NCBI GenBank assembly: GCA_965371245.1
Contig: CBDUXT010000083.1
Location: 1-24,815, forward strand
DNA: 24,815 nucleotides
Direction of reading: 5' to 3'
Source: CBDUXT01 sp965371245
GTDB taxonomy: Bacteria > Planctomycetota > Phycisphaerae > UBA1845
Position numbers and translations under genes: made by a program. Below are positions 16,182 to 23,961 of the stretch, in pieces. The stretch's first letter is position 1. The number at the start of each line of letters is the position of its first letter. Under the pieces are notes generated by a model. That model did not search any database. It was not told where the DNA came from and worked only from the letters and a program-made list of their open reading frames with translations.

Positions 16182-16615
16182 TCCTGATTCTCCTCCAGCT
16201 CCCAACTGGTGATATCCATGTTCGCTCCCGTGCCACCCTCCTGGCCGTCAGCCCCGTAGCTCACGATGTCGTAGACACCGTGAATGCCGGGGTAGATGTA
16301 GATGTATTCCCGGCTCCAAGGATCCTTCAGGTTGTTGGTCAAAATGCCGTTGGCATGGCGCGGCGTCTTTTTCGTGAGGATCGCCAGCCCTTCATCGTTC
16401 GCCGGGTATCGATCATGCTGCATGAAGAACAACGACAGCGCGTTGCGGATGGTGGCGATCTCGCTCTGCGCCACGTTCTGTTTCGCCGTCACCAGGTAGT
16501 CCGTCACGGAGATGGTCACCACGGTCGCCAGCACCCCGATGATCACGACCACCACCATGAGCTCCACTAGCGTAAACGCCGATCGTACCGCAGATTTCTT
16601 GAGAGGTTGTTTCAT
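16178..16615 (-). CDS. gspG: T2SS major pseudopilin GspG
   Basis: This 145-residue protein is the main subunit of the pseudopilus, the piston that pushes substrates through the secretin. Leader KKSAVRSA precedes FTLVELMVVVVIIGVLATVV, with Ala at -1 and Glu at +5. The globular part has the family hallmarks: ALSLFFMQHDRYPANDEGL, then LKDPWSREYIYIYPGIHGVYDIVSYGADGQEGG, whose last section corresponds to the calcium-binding C-terminal loop of GspG. Length matches the family. ATG 16615 has GAGG 7 nt upstream and sits 13 nt after gspF. This is the most conserved pseudopilin in the cluster. Confidence 0.95.
   Translation of the reverse strand: MKQPLKKSAVRSAFTLVELMVVVVIIGVLATVVTISVTDYLVTAKQNVAQSEIATIRNALSLFFMQHDRYPANDEGLAILTKKTPRHANGILTNNLKDPWSREYIYIYPGIHGVYDIVSYGADGQEGGTGANMDITSWELEENQE
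16190..16196 (-). promoter_or_regulatory. Ribosome binding site fixing the GTG start of gspH
   Basis: GGAGGAG within the last codons of gspG lies 8 nt before GTG 16181. It makes the GTGA overlap start preferable to TTG 16205. Confidence 0.6.
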
Positions 16616-16628
16616 GAGTGTCCCTCGT

Positions 16629-17837
16629 CTAGCCTATGAGTCGCGTGGCCTCCAGAATGGGCATCATCGTGGCGAACACGATAAAGCCGACCACCGCGGA
16701 CATGATGATGATTAGAATCGGTTCGAGCGCGGCCGTGAACTTCCCGATCGCGAGGCGAACCTCCGTGGCGTACCCGTCCTTCAACTGCGTGAGCATCTCG
16801 GTCAGCTCGCCTGCCTTTTGACCGACGCCAACCACGTGGACAACCAACGGCGGGAAGATGCGCGAACCCTCCATGGCCGGTCCGATGTCGCTGCCGCGCT
16901 GAATCGCCGATTCAAGGCGGCCTAGCTCCTCATACAGAACCAAGTTGCGTGACGTCGATCGGGTCAGGCGAAGCGCTTCGAGAAACGGAATACCGCTTCG
17001 GAGCAGAAGCGACATGATCTGGGCGAACTGCGCAATGATCGCCTTGCGTAGTAAGGTACCGGCCAGCGGCAACCGAAGCTGCCATGCATGCATCCACCGG
17101 CGACCGGGCTTCCAACGCAGAAAGAGCCGAACGCCCATGGCCAACAACACGGCCGTCGTGACGATACCCAACCAGTACTCGATCAGCAGATCGCTGATCG
17201 TCTTAAGGACCATCGTGGCGAACGGAAGCGGCCTTCCCGAGGCTTCGAGAACCGTGAGCAACTGCGGGACGACATACGACATCAAGAAGATGGACACCGC
17301 GGTTCCGAGGATCGCCAGAATCACGGGGTATGCGAGAGCCGTAACCAGCTTGGTTCTGGTGCTCTGCTGTTCGCGGATGTATGCAGCTAACTCACCAAGG
17401 GACACATCGAGCTGCCCGGACATTTGTCCGACCTTGACCGCACTGCAAAAGACCGTGTCGAACCAACCGGGATGAACCTCCAGGGCCTCGCTCAGCGAAC
17501 TCCCGCCCGCAATCCTGTCACGAACGTCGTGAAGAACCGGAACGAAGGGCCCTTTCTGCTGGAGGATCAACACGTTCAACGCCTCCACAAGCGAAATCCC
17601 CGTTCGAAGCAGCATGGCGAGCTGACGAGCGAATTCCGATGTCGCCTCCTGTCGACGCTTCCTTCGCGCAGGCCATGCGGCGGCCGTGCGCTCCCCAGGT
17701 CGCACCGGGTCGAAGGCCATGAGGCGAAGCCCCTGACCGCGCAGCAGCTCTCGACCGGTGGCCGGGGTGTCCGCGGTGATCGACCCGGTCAGGGAACGAC
17801 CGTCCGCACCCAGCGCTTTGTAAGCGAATACCGGCAT
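16629..17837 (-). CDS. gspF: T2SS inner-membrane platform protein GspF
   Basis: This is a 402-residue polytopic protein of usual length. It opens MPVFAYKALGADGRSLTG, the standard GspF/PilC start. Two T2SSF domains are seen, at about 67-190 (FARQLAMLLRTGISLVEAL...) and about 265-390 (FAQIMSLLLRSGIPFLEAL...), with hydrophobic helices near 170-190, 220-240 and 375-398. GspF couples GspE to pseudopilus assembly. ATG 17837 has AGGA 5 nt upstream, just after the gspE stop (7-nt gap). The repeated LLRxGIxxxEAL motif marks the internal duplication. Confidence 0.96.
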   Translation of the reverse strand: MPVFAYKALGADGRSLTGSITADTPATGRELLRGQGLRLMAFDPVRPGERTAAAWPARRKRRQEATSEFARQLAMLLRTGISLVEALNVLILQQKGPFVPVLHDVRDRIAGGSSLSEALEVHPGWFDTVFCSAVKVGQMSGQLDVSLGELAAYIREQQSTRTKLVTALAYPVILAILGTAVSIFLMSYVVPQLLTVLEASGRPLPFATMVLKTISDLLIEYWLGIVTTAVLLAMGVRLFLRWKPGRRWMHAWQLRLPLAGTLLRKAIIAQFAQIMSLLLRSGIPFLEALRLTRSTSRNLVLYEELGRLESAIQRGSDIGPAMEGSRIFPPLVVHVVGVGQKAGELTEMLTQLKDGYATEVRLAIGKFTAALEPILIIIMSAVVGFIVFATMMPILEATRLIG

Positions 17838-17844
17838 GGCTGTC

Positions 17845-19671
17845 CTAGTTCCGTTCTCCGATCGCCACCTGACCTCCGTCGGGGTTCTGTCTCGATAACG
17901 ACTCCTCCTGCACGTCGAGTTGCGTTACCCGGGCGACCTCCTCGACGGTCGTCTCACCAGCCAGGAGCTTCTCCACGGCGTTCTGCCGCAGCGTGACCAT
18001 GCCGGCGTTGGCGCCACACGTTCGAATGGCGCTGGCCTTGGTTCGCTGAACGATCAACTCGCGAATCTGTTCGTCGATCTGCAAAAGTTCGAACACGCCC
18101 ACCCGGCCGCGATACCCGGTCATCGAACAGTGTTCGCAGCCCTGGGCGTCGTTGATCGTGGCGCCCTCCAACGTGGCATCCAGTTGAAGGAGTTCGATGT
18201 CAGCCGGACCCAGCATCGCGGGCCGCTTGCACTTGACACAAACCGTGCGCACCAGGCGCTGGGCGATACAGGCGACCAGACTGCTCGCCACGAGGTACGG
18301 CTCGATGCCCAGATCCAGCAAACGGGCGACCGCGCCGGCGGCGTCATTCGTGTGCAACGTGCTGAACACGAGATGCCCGGTCAGTGAGCTCTGAACGGCC
18401 ATTCGCGCCGTTTCCTCGTCCCGAATCTCTCCCACCATGATGATGTCGGGATCCTGGCGCAGAACCGCCCGCAGCCCAGTGGCGAAGCTCATGCCCTTCT
18501 TGGTGGCAACCTGAGTCTGACTAATCCCCGGAAGCTGGTATTCGATGGGATCCTCCAGCGTTAGTATGTTCTTCGCCCGGCAGTCGAGGTGTTGTAGGGC
18601 GGCGTACAGCGTCGTGGATTTTCCGGAACCGGTGGGGCCGGTCACCAGAATGATCCCGTGTGTGCGGTCGATAAGCCGCTCGAACAAGTCTCGATCCCTT
18701 GACGGCATGCCGAGTTCCGACAGAACGAGGAGCCGCGCGGACTTATCCAGCAGTCGAAGCACCGCTCGTTCGCCGAGACTTGTCGGGATCACGCTAATTC
18801 GCAGGTCAACGACTTTCTCACCGATGGTGACGGTGGTTCGTCCGTCCTGGGCAACGCGTTTTTCCGCAATGTCCATCTGGCCGATGACCTTGATTCGGCT
18901 GATCACCTCGTCGAGGAGATGGCTCGGAATGTCCAGGTAGTCGTACAGGATCCCATCGATTCGAAGACGTGCCTGGACGCTTTGGGCGAGCGGCTGAATA
19001 TGCACGTCGCTCGCCCGCCGCTTGACCGCCTCAAACAGGAGCATGTTGACGAGCTTGATCACGGGCGCGCGAGAAGACGTGTCCAGTAGATCGCCATCCT
19101 CGGTCAGCATGACATCCACAGCGATTTCGCCGCTGTTCGGAGCATCTCCGAGAACCGAATCGAAGTCTGAACTCTTCTCGACATACGCATGATTGATGCT
19201 ATCCTGGACCGTTGCCTGAGCGGCCAGGGCCACCGCAACGGGCACCTGCAGCCTAGCGGCCACATGGTCAACGATAGCTAAGTCGAAAGGAGCACTCGTG
19301 ATGATCGTCGCGACGCCCTCAACGGCTCGCAGGCCGACCATCCCATGGCGCCGGGCGAACGCGATGGGTATCCGCTCGACGAACGCCGGATCAAGTTCAT
19401 CGGCGTCGATCGATGTGCGGACCTCCATGGACATGAGCGTTCCCAGCAGAGCCAGATAGTCCGGCTCGCGAATCAGCCCTTCTCTAAAGACCTCCCGGAG
19501 CAAGTGTGCGGGTGAGCACGATCCTGCCGTCAGCGCCGCCTCGACCTGCGAGACTCGTTCGGTGGGGACGTCTTTCTCCTGAAGCCCTTCTAGGAGCTGC
19601 TCGGAGACTGTCCCTGGCGGGGCGAGTCGTTGCCCCGCCTCGACAGCGGTCTGTGTCGTTAGCGCATCCAC
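17845..19671 (-). CDS. gspE: T2SS assembly ATPase GspE
   Basis: This 608-residue cytoplasmic hexameric ATPase powers pseudopilus assembly. An N-terminal MshEN/N1E-like region (about 30-170) precedes the catalytic part: Walker A GPTGSGKS at 345-352, the Asp box LTLEDPIEYQLPG, Walker B IIMVGEIRDEETA and the His box LTGHLVFSTLHTNDA. The zinc-binding tetracysteine is present: C478 and C481 (CVKC), then C512 and C515 (CEHC), as in GspE and PilB. All catalytic motifs look intact. The start is GTG at 19671, overlapping the gspD stop by 13 nt; no strong Shine-Dalgarno is seen, suggesting coupling to gspD. Length is about 100 residues above the shortest GspE proteins, because of the N-terminal extension. 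Confidence 0.95.
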   Translation of the reverse strand: MDALTTQTAVEAGQRLAPPGTVSEQLLEGLQEKDVPTERVSQVEAALTAGSCSPAHLLREVFREGLIREPDYLALLGTLMSMEVRTSIDADELDPAFVERIPIAFARRHGMVGLRAVEGVATIITSAPFDLAIVDHVAARLQVPVAVALAAQATVQDSINHAYVEKSSDFDSVLGDAPNSGEIAVDVMLTEDGDLLDTSSRAPVIKLVNMLLFEAVKRRASDVHIQPLAQSVQARLRIDGILYDYLDIPSHLLDEVISRIKVIGQMDIAEKRVAQDGRTTVTIGEKVVDLRISVIPTSLGERAVLRLLDKSARLLVLSELGMPSRDRDLFERLIDRTHGIILVTGPTGSGKSTTLYAALQHLDCRAKNILTLEDPIEYQLPGISQTQVATKKGMSFATGLRAVLRQDPDIIMVGEIRDEETARMAVQSSLTGHLVFSTLHTNDAAGAVARLLDLGIEPYLVASSLVACIAQRLVRTVCVKCKRPAMLGPADIELLQLDATLEGATINDAQGCEHCSMTGYRGRVGVFELLQIDEQIRELIVQRTKASAIRTCGANAGMVTLRQNAVEKLLAGETTVEEVARVTQLDVQEESLSRQNPDGGQVAIGERN

Positions 19672-21959
19672 AAGTAGATGTCATCCGGGTAGTCTCGATT
19701 CACAACTGATGCGCGCTTCAATTCGTTTTGGCTGATGATCTTCAGATCCTCGAACTGATCGTCACGGAGAATCGTCGCGCGAATGAATGCGTATATGCGC
19801 GTCTTCGACCGTACCCGCTCGCTGCTTTGAAACAGCACGCCAACGCCCGGGATGCGCCCGAGTAACGGCACCTCGGTAACCGAGTCCGCTTCGTTCTCTG
19901 TGACCAATCCACCCACGATGATCGTGTGGGCGTCCGGGATCTCGACCGTACCGGAGAACGTGTTGGTGGTTCTTGGTGGGGGGACTCCGCCGGACCCACT
20001 CCCGGTGAAGTTGCTGAAATTCAGGGAGTAGTCCAAGGTTAGATAATCGCCCTGCGCGATGTGCGGCGTCACCGTCAGCGTTGTGCCGGCCGACGCAAAC
20101 CCCGCAAAGGACGTCGTGGCAACGGTGTCGGAGGCGTTGACACTGGTGAACGGAGACTCTTCCACGCTGCTGATAGTGGCGGCCGTGTTGTTGCTGACGA
20201 TGGTCTTTGGTGTGGCCATGACCCGACTATCTCCGTGTGCCGCGATGGCTCGCAGAAGAATCGGGGTTTCAAACGGGCCGGTGATGATGCCGTTGAGTCC
20301 GCCACCTGGATTTAACGTTCGCGATCCCGTCGCCAGGTTGATACTTGATAGCCCGAAACTCGAAAAGAGCAGCGATTGGAAGCCGCCGTTGCTCTCCTCG
20401 TTCGCCAGCTCGATGCCCAGACTTAACGAATCATTGAACGTGATAGCGACCAATGTCATCTCGATCACCGCCTGCGGCTGGCGAACGTCGAGTGTCTTCA
20501 GCAGTTCATCGAGTCTGGAATGAAACTCTCGCGGACCGATGGCGATGATCGAATTGGTGTGTTCGTCATAGGTCATGACGAAGTCCTGACCCTCAACGCG
20601 CGTAACCTGGGATGAGGGGCTCCCCTCCGACTCAATCGGCACCTGCGCCGGTGGCATCGGCAGCGGTTGGCCGGAACCCCGCGGACCAGGTGGCCGATTG
20701 CGCCCGGGGGGAACTCGCCGCCCGGACGCCCGCCGCCTCGCTTCAACTGAAGTCGAGGCCAGCACATTCGGCAGAATCTGGGATAGCACACCGATCAGGT
20801 CACTCGCCAGCCGGTTCTTCGGTCGGTAGATGCGGATCGGTCGCGTCGATTCCGCCGACTTCACGTCCTCCGTCAACAGCAGCCGCTCAATCTTCGCGTG
20901 GACTTCCTGCGGCGCCGTGACGTACAACCGATTCGCCCCTTCATCGAGGAACAGCCGCAAGGCACCCTGGGCGGCGAGGTCCGGGGCGAGAACTTTCTCG
21001 ACCAGTCTGCGGAGCCGATCGGCCGACATGTGTTTGGGCGTATACGTAACGGACATGCGCGTTTCATTTGTTTCCACGTCGAAGCGCTGGATCAACTCCT
21101 TTGCCTCTCCGACGGTGGCATCCGTACCGAGCAGGACTATCGTGCCCGCCTCCGAGTTCGGATACATCGTGGCAGGTGGCTTCCGTACCCCGTTTAGTTT
21201 CGCCTTGTCCGTCAAGAGCTTCGTGACGCGTTCGGCAAGGATCTTGGGATCATAATGGCGAACCGTCACCGTTTCCGTCTCGACCGGTACCGGGGTCGTG
21301 TCGAGGAGACTGACGATCTCCAACGCCCGGGCGATGGCCGACTCGTAGTCCGTGATGATGACCACCGCCCGATCCGGCACCTCAATAACAGAGGCCTGCG
21401 GCGAGGAAAGAAAAGCACGAAGGTGCTTGACGATACCCGCCATGTTCCGGGAGGCGATCGGAACCACCTGGGTCACGATACGGTTGGAACTCGGGTCCTC
21501 CGTGCCTGCTGCCTTCCGAATGTCACGCACGTGGCGCTGGAGTTCCTTCGTTCGCACGATGCGCAACCACCCGTCAACGTCTCCCTCGACAAGGGCCAAG
21601 GCGGACATGCGTAACATGCTTCGCAGGAGATCGAGGAGGTGTTCCTTCGGTACTTCCACTTCACCGGGCCGGAAGACCACCGTTTGATTGCGAACCTCGT
21701 CTCCGTAGATGATCTTGATGTCCAGGTTCTGGCTGACGAAATCAACGAAGGCGGAGAGGTTCACCGAGTCCGGGTAGTTGACAGCGATCACGTCGTCCGG
21801 TGTAGCGTTCACCTGTCGCGCATGGGCCCGGCGAGGTGGGCGCGGTCGCTTCTGTGCCAGAGCCTGCGGCCCCCACGCTGCGTGTACGACCCAAGCCAGA
21901 CCGACCGCAGCTGCGACCCGATATTTGCGATTGCGAGGAATGGAGCACGTCGATATCAT
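19659..21959 (-). CDS. gspD: T2SS outer-membrane secretin GspD
   Basis: This is a 766-residue secretin, longer than the usual 650-710. The signal peptide is 1-35, with an ALA|Q site. The N0 domain is about 56-136 (VNYPDSVNLSAFVDFVSQ). Four, not three, secretin-N-like modules follow: about 161-221, 229-296, 301-365 and 373-492. The last is split by a Pro/Arg/Gly-rich insert at about 402-450. The beta-barrel secretin domain covers about 494-735, with VMATPKTIVSNNTAA, VEIPDAHTIIVGGL and VPLLGRIPGVGVLF. A polar tail of about 30 residues could be an S-domain-like segment. ATG 21959 has only GGA 3 nt upstream, but the signal peptide fits. First gene of the operon; a divergent TPR lipoprotein lies across the intergenic region. 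Confidence 0.95.
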   Translation of the reverse strand: MISTCSIPRNRKYRVAAAVGLAWVVHAAWGPQALAQKRPRPPRRAHARQVNATPDDVIAVNYPDSVNLSAFVDFVSQNLDIKIIYGDEVRNQTVVFRPGEVEVPKEHLLDLLRSMLRMSALALVEGDVDGWLRIVRTKELQRHVRDIRKAAGTEDPSSNRIVTQVVPIASRNMAGIVKHLRAFLSSPQASVIEVPDRAVVIITDYESAIARALEIVSLLDTTPVPVETETVTVRHYDPKILAERVTKLLTDKAKLNGVRKPPATMYPNSEAGTIVLLGTDATVGEAKELIQRFDVETNETRMSVTYTPKHMSADRLRRLVEKVLAPDLAAQGALRLFLDEGANRLYVTAPQEVHAKIERLLLTEDVKSAESTRPIRIYRPKNRLASDLIGVLSQILPNVLASTSVEARRRASGRRVPPGRNRPPGPRGSGQPLPMPPAQVPIESEGSPSSQVTRVEGQDFVMTYDEHTNSIIAIGPREFHSRLDELLKTLDVRQPQAVIEMTLVAITFNDSLSLGIELANEESNGGFQSLLFSSFGLSSINLATGSRTLNPGGGLNGIITGPFETPILLRAIAAHGDSRVMATPKTIVSNNTAATISSVEESPFTSVNASDTVATTSFAGFASAGTTLTVTPHIAQGDYLTLDYSLNFSNFTGSGSGGVPPPRTTNTFSGTVEIPDAHTIIVGGLVTENEADSVTEVPLLGRIPGVGVLFQSSERVRSKTRIYAFIRATILRDDQFEDLKIISQNELKRASVVNRDYPDDIYLWMR

Positions 21960-22331
21960 ATGTCCACGCCGGAACAGTCAACCGGGCAAGGCCGTCCGCC
22001 GCGGCCGCTGATCTGAACAATGTGGGGACGGTCGCGTTTCTGCCTTACTGGGGCACACTCCGTATGCATGCCATGACAACACGGCCGTCAAAGCCCGATT
22101 TGTCCGCGGAGCTGTCTCGCGAACGCTCGTTACATCGGCATTCAAGTGCCCCTTCCCGAGAAAGCCGACCTTCAGACAGTGGGCGGTTGAGAACCCGTGG
22201 AGGACGCATCTGGCGCCGCGGAGATCAGAGAATCTCGTGCAGGAGGCTCTTTGTGCCGATGAGAGGACGAGGATGCCCATACTGCGCTAATTCACCTGAT
22301 GCGGTCACACAGCTTCCAGGCCGGAGGTCAG
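21960..22331. other. Divergent intergenic region between gspD and the TPR lipoprotein
   Basis: About 370 nt with no supportable gene. ORFs here are short and lack domains. It should hold promoters for both the gsp operon and the TPR lipoprotein, but no convincing sigma-70 pair was found. A short palindrome, GAGAT-N6-ATCTC, lies at 22221-22236 and might be an operator (weak). Confidence 0.45.
22323..22327 (+). promoter_or_regulatory. Ribosome binding site deciding the TPR lipoprotein start
   Basis: GGAGG lies 4 nt before ATG 22332. It selects this start over ATG 22299, which lies upstream of the site. Confidence 0.55.
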
Positions 22332-22994
22332 ATGGAAACACCCACACCGATTGTACCGCATCGCACGAGATATGACGGTCTCCTCCTCTGCTCGGCGGTC
22401 TGCATCTCTCTTCTTCTGGCCGGCTGCTCCACCAAGCCTGACCGAGGGCACTACCAGACGCTTCCCAAGCCGCTGAACCGCGACTCACGCGCCGCGGAGC
22501 GCCTCAACGACGAGGGCATGGTGCTGATTGAGGCCGGCAAGCTGAACGAGGCGGAACCCAAGTTCCGTGAGGCACTTGAGAATGACTTGTTCTACGCCTC
22601 GGCGCACAACAACCTTGGTCTTGTGCTCTTACGCACGGATCGTCATTACGAAGCCGCGTGGGAGTTCGATTACGCGGCGAAGTTAGTGCCGCACGCGGGC
22701 GAGCCCCGCAACAACCTCGGTTTGCTTTATGAGAAACTCGGCCGGCTCGACTCTGCAATCGAGGCGTACGATGCGGCTCTTCAGATCGACCCGCAAAACA
22801 CCGTCGCCATGCGACACTTGGCCAGAGTACTGGTCAAGGCGAACCGTAACGACGATCGAGTCAAAACCCTGTTTGAGAAGCTGCTGGCGGTCCCCGGCGA
22901 CGGCCAATGGGATACCTGGGTACGGGGACAGGCCCTTCGGCTGGGAAGACACAAGAAGCATGGCACCTCCTTCTCGACCAAGTTGTCCGACTAA
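22332..22994 (+). CDS. TPR lipoprotein, candidate secretin pilotin
   Basis: This is a 220-residue lipoprotein. A lipobox LLAGC ends the signal peptide, placing the mature N-terminal Cys at about residue 32. At least three TPR units follow: AERLNDEGMVLIEAGKLNEA, ASAHNNLGLVLLRTDRHYEA and EPRNNLGLLYEKLGRLDSA, then DPQNTVAMRHLARVLVKANR. A charged C-terminal tail ends the protein. TPR lipoproteins such as PilF/PilW act as pilotins that bring a secretin to the outer membrane in type IV pili. Divergence from gspD makes that role plausible here, though a generic TPR lipoprotein is equally compatible with the sequence. ATG 22332 is chosen because of GGAGG at 22323-22327. Confidence 0.85.
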   Translation: METPTPIVPHRTRYDGLLLCSAVCISLLLAGCSTKPDRGHYQTLPKPLNRDSRAAERLNDEGMVLIEAGKLNEAEPKFREALENDLFYASAHNNLGLVLLRTDRHYEAAWEFDYAAKLVPHAGEPRNNLGLLYEKLGRLDSAIEAYDAALQIDPQNTVAMRHLARVLVKANRNDDRVKTLFEKLLAVPGDGQWDTWVRGQALRLGRHKKHGTSFSTKLSD

Positions 22995-23208
22995 GGAGGA
23001 TTGTTTCATCCGCCGGCATGGAGCGGGGATTGCGAGCCCTCGGAGGGTATCCAGGCTCGTGCATCGACCTCTGAGGCTCCCGTGTAACCCACTCCATGCT
23101 TGGGCGCGTTCAAGCGAAGCCCAGGACTTGCCGACAAGAGCGCACGCGTATGACCTCCTCAAGTGAGCACCCTTGAAGTCGGTCGGAGACACTACGGAAA
23201 CCACTGCG
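22995..23208. other. Gap between the two lipoprotein genes
   Basis: About 210 nt without a gene. Only a short GC-rich inverted repeat (CCCT-CGG-AGGG near 23038) is visible, with no T-run, so no terminator is called. Confidence 0.35.
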
Positions 23209-23961
23209 ATGAAACATACATCAGTCGTCTTGGCGGCCCTGTACTCGTCCGTTTTCGTGGCCGGTTGTGGCCTGCCCGGTTCATCGGCCCCGAATGGCAT
23301 GGACGGCGACGATGCCGACGGAAACCTCTCGGCCGCCGAAGTGGCGTCACAGACTGCCGCGGCAGCGGTCAAGGCTGTTGCCAGTATACTGCCAGTGACG
23401 GACCTGCAAGCCATCTTCGAACAAGGCCAATCACTTCCGACATGTCCAACGCTCGAACTCGATCCTTCAGGGGCGTCCATCGTGCTCTCGTTAGTCTACG
23501 CCAATGGCTGTACGCCGGCTCGGGTTGCGGCAACCTCAGTGTTTGAGGGCACGGTCTCAGGAACCGCGTTTATCTCAGTCAACGGATTCGAGTTCACCAT
23601 GACGGATTTGGCGATCGATGGACAAACCCTGACCGGGCGGATCGCGGGTAGTTTCTTCACCGTGGACACCGGGATCGACTTTGCCGTGAACCTGAATCTG
23701 GTCACTGCCAGCGGTCTAACCATCCGCGGGAACGCTACAGTAGCGTTCAACGCGGGCTCGGGTGAGTTTTCCATTCCCGAAAGCACGCTTCAGGCGGCCA
23801 TGCCATCGGGAGACGTAGTCGAGATCACGTTCTCGACAACGATCGTCGATGCCCGAGTCAGCGGGAGCTTCGTCCCGTTCGCCGGAACGGCGACCGTCGA
23901 GTATCTGGCCGCCTCGGAAGAACCCCTGCCGCAGCCGGAAGCCGTAGAGTTCTCACGATAG
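23209..23961 (+). CDS. Hypothetical secreted lipoprotein
   Basis: This is a 250-residue protein. A classical lipoprotein signal (MKHTSVVLAALYSSVFVAGC, mature Cys at residue 20) is followed by a short Gly/Asp-rich linker (NGMDGDDADGN), an Ala-rich helix (AAEVASQTAAAAVKAVASIL), then a long region of alternating hydrophobic/polar stretches rich in Thr, Ser, Gly and Val, as expected for beta-sheet (for example GTVSGTAFISVNGFEFTMTD and GLTIRGNATVAFNAGSG). Two Cys (PTCPTL and NGCTP) could pair. I do not recognise a family. ATG 23209 is chosen over TTG 23173 because it gives a standard signal length; the ribosome binding site is weak (GGA, 10 nt away). It is same-strand with the TPR lipoprotein, 214 nt downstream. 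Confidence 0.8.
   Translation: MKHTSVVLAALYSSVFVAGCGLPGSSAPNGMDGDDADGNLSAAEVASQTAAAAVKAVASILPVTDLQAIFEQGQSLPTCPTLELDPSGASIVLSLVYANGCTPARVAATSVFEGTVSGTAFISVNGFEFTMTDLAIDGQTLTGRIAGSFFTVDTGIDFAVNLNLVTASGLTIRGNATVAFNAGSGEFSIPESTLQAAMPSGDVVEITFSTTIVDARVSGSFVPFAGTATVEYLAASEEPLPQPEAVEFSR

Noticed and set aside
21945..21982. TTGACT and TATGAT promoter-like pair on the minus strand before gspD
   Set aside because: The spacing is only 15 nt and the -10 would overlap the gspD start codon, while no later start would keep the signal peptide.
21978..22280. 100-codon minus-strand ORF upstream of gspD
   Set aside because: No ribosome binding site, no domain, and composition like non-coding GC-rich sequence.
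21836..22375. 179-codon plus-strand ORF across the gspD 5' end and intergenic region
   Set aside because: It overlaps the gspD signal-peptide region antisense and the TPR lipoprotein start in another frame; Arg/Pro-rich with no domain.
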